Shown: one piece after another, positions 11,426 through 12,382 of the stretch
Layout: each line of letters starts with the position of its first letter
Position numbering within the stretch: position 1 is the first letter of the stretch
Source of the DNA: Clostridiales bacterium
GTDB taxonomy: Bacteria > Bacillota_A > Clostridia > Oscillospirales > Oscillospiraceae
Direction: 5' to 3'
DNA: 12,382 nucleotides
Assembly (NCBI GenBank): GCA_019417795.1
Contig: DXUR01000050.1
Location: 1 to 12,382, forward strand
Position numbers and translations under genes: made by a program
Notes under the pieces: generated by a model
What the model was told of the DNA's origin: nothing
The model's database searches: none
What the model saw: the letters and a program-made list of their open reading frames with translations, nothing else

Positions 11426-11454
11426 TTGCCCTTTTCTGCCGTATCTGTTATAAT
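11426..11454 (+). promoter_or_regulatory. Promoter of the BMP lipoprotein gene
   Basis: TTGCCC (11426-11431) and a consensus TATAAT (11449-11454) are separated by 17 bases. The expected transcript start is near 11461, about 46 bases before the ATG. The lipoprotein thus has its own promoter beyond any read-through from deoD. No clear terminator follows deoD. Confidence 0.8.
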
Positions 11455-11463
11455 GCACCTGAA

Positions 11464-11480
11464 CGGGCAAGCTTTGCCCG
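11464..11480 (+). promoter_or_regulatory. 5'-terminal hairpin of the BMP lipoprotein mRNA
   Basis: CGGGCAA and TTGCCCG pair perfectly around a GCT loop, starting about 3 bases after the predicted transcript start and ending before the ribosome site GGAAGG (11491-11496). There is no U tract, so termination is unlikely. Stems at the extreme 5' end often protect mRNA from decay, which would suit an abundant binding protein. Confidence 0.5.
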
Positions 11481-11506
11481 AATAAATGAAGGAAGGTAGA
11501 ACAATC

Positions 11507-12382
11507 ATGAAAAGAGTTCTCGCTATGATCCTTGCGCTTGTCATGGCTCTGGCTCTGGTTGCCTGCGGCAACAAGAACACGGACGATGGCAAGAAAGACG
11601 ATGACAAGAAAGACACCCCCACCGTCATCACCAACCCCGATAAGGTTCAGGATGAGATGACCTCCTCCGACGGCAAGTACGAGGTGGCTTTCGTCACCGA
11701 CGTGGGTCAGCTGAAGGATAAGTCCTTCAACCAGGGTACTTACGACGGCGTGAAGCTGTACGCCGCCAACAACAACCTGTCCTACAAGTACTATCAGCCC
11801 GCCAACGGCAGTGAGGCCACCGATGATGACCGCTTCGCCGCTATGAAGGCCGCCGTGGACAACGGCGCCAAGGTGGTTGTCTGCGCCGGTTATCTGCAGG
11901 AGGCTGCTCTGCGTACGGCGGCCAAGCAGTTCACCGATGTGTCCTTTGTCTTCATTGATGGTTATCCCGTCGGTGAGGAAGCCAATGTGAAAGATTCCCC
12001 CGCTCTGAAGAACATTGCCGGCGTTGCCTTTAAGGAAGAGCAGTGCGGCTATCTGGCCGGTTACGCTGTTGTCAAGGAAGGTTACACCAAGCTGGGCTTC
12101 AGCGGTGGCGGCGGCGGCAACAACCCCGCCTGCTGCCGTTACGGCTATGGCTTCGTGCAGGGCGCTGACGCCGCTGCCAAGGAGCTGAACGAGAAGGTAG
12201 AGATGAACTACTCCTGGCAGTATGGTGCCAACTTCAACGCCTCTCCCGAGCTGCAGACCATGGCCGCCGGCTGGTATCAGACTGGCACTGAGGTCATCTT
12301 CGCCTGCGGCGGCTCCATGTTCGCCTCCATCTCCGCTGCCGCTGCTGCTGAGGAGGGCAAGGTCGTCGGCGTGGACGTGGAC
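11507..12382 (+). CDS. BMP family (PnrA-like) nucleoside-binding lipoprotein, 3' end outside the window
   Basis: This is the solute-binding subunit of an ABC importer, anchored to the outer face of the membrane. The first 292 residues are visible and remain open at the window edge. It has a lipoprotein signal peptide (KR, hydrophobic core, lipobox LVAC with Cys20), a charged Lys/Asp-rich linker to about residue 55, then the BMP/Med fold: VAFVTDVGQLKDKSFNQG, VVVCAGYLQEAAL, FVFIDGYP, EEQCGYLAGY. The DxGxxxDKSFNQ stretch is characteristic of purine-nucleoside receptors such as PnrA. Location beside deoC-deoD supports nucleoside uptake. The start has GGAAGG upstream. ATPase and permease genes would be expected beyond the window. 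Confidence 0.93.
   Translation, partial: MKRVLAMILALVMALALVACGNKNTDDGKKDDDKKDTPTVITNPDKVQDEMTSSDGKYEVAFVTDVGQLKDKSFNQGTYDGVKLYAANNNLSYKYYQPANGSEATDDDRFAAMKAAVDNGAKVVVCAGYLQEAALRTAAKQFTDVSFVFIDGYPVGEEANVKDSPALKNIAGVAFKEEQCGYLAGYAVVKEGYTKLGFSGGGGGNNPACCRYGYGFVQGADAAAKELNEKVEMNYSWQYGANFNASPELQTMAAGWYQTGTEVIFACGGSMFASISAAAAAEEGKVVGVDVD

Noticed and set aside
1..12382. CRISPR arrays, tRNA or rRNA genes, insertion sequences
   Set aside because: No regularly spaced short repeats, cloverleaf-like segments, rRNA-like sequence or DDE transposase were seen on either strand.

Overview
The window joins the right-hand part of an integrative mobile element (about positions 1-9760) to a GC-rich chromosome (about 9760-12382). 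The chromosomal genes deoC, deoD and a BMP-family lipoprotein use strongly GC-ending codons, and the element carries Tn916-type small genes plus a TnpX/TndX-type serine recombinase. Together these point to a gut-type Clostridia host, plausibly Oscillospiraceae. That placement is inference from codon use and gene families. The left end of the element is not recognisable in the window.

Layout. (1) 143-2634 is a low-GC cassette: a YtrA-subfamily GntR repressor, an ABC ATPase and an ABC-2 membrane protein with overlapping stops and starts, then a YgiT-type zinc-finger protein and a Tn916 Orf6-like cysteine-rich KTR protein, closed by a strong terminator. (2) 2655-3802 is regulatory module 1: a leader RNA with two hairpins, a 32-codon small ORF whose ribosome site lies in a hairpin loop, an intrinsic terminator, then an Orf7-like sigma-70 region 4 protein and an Orf8-like helix-turn-helix protein, closed by a terminator. 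(3) 3938-6049 is a divergent PadR repressor / MATE efflux pair with three copies of one palindromic operator between them. (4) 6078-7202 is module 2, a diverged second copy of the whole leader, sigma and HTH module. (5) 7203-7597 is about 395 bases without a gene, rich in potential RNA hairpins. (6) 7598-9742 holds tnpW and a 623-residue large serine recombinase. (7) 9743-9953 is the element/chromosome junction and the deoC promoter region. (8) 9954-12382 is a nucleoside salvage locus.

How it fits together. Both cargo cassettes look like drug-efflux or envelope-stress functions under their own ligand-responsive repressors. In Tn916 the orf7/orf8 pair links an antibiotic-responsive attenuated promoter to excision and transfer genes. 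Here each orf7/orf8 pair instead sits behind its own leader ORF plus terminator, which is the layout of a translation-coupled attenuator. The most interesting hypothesis from the sequence is that this duplicated leader is a ribosome-sensing switch for element mobility, and that the duplicated module marks the borders at which cargo cassettes are swapped. The flanking deoC-deoD-BMP genes would import and degrade nucleosides and appear unrelated to the element, except that its insertion lies directly upstream of their promoter.
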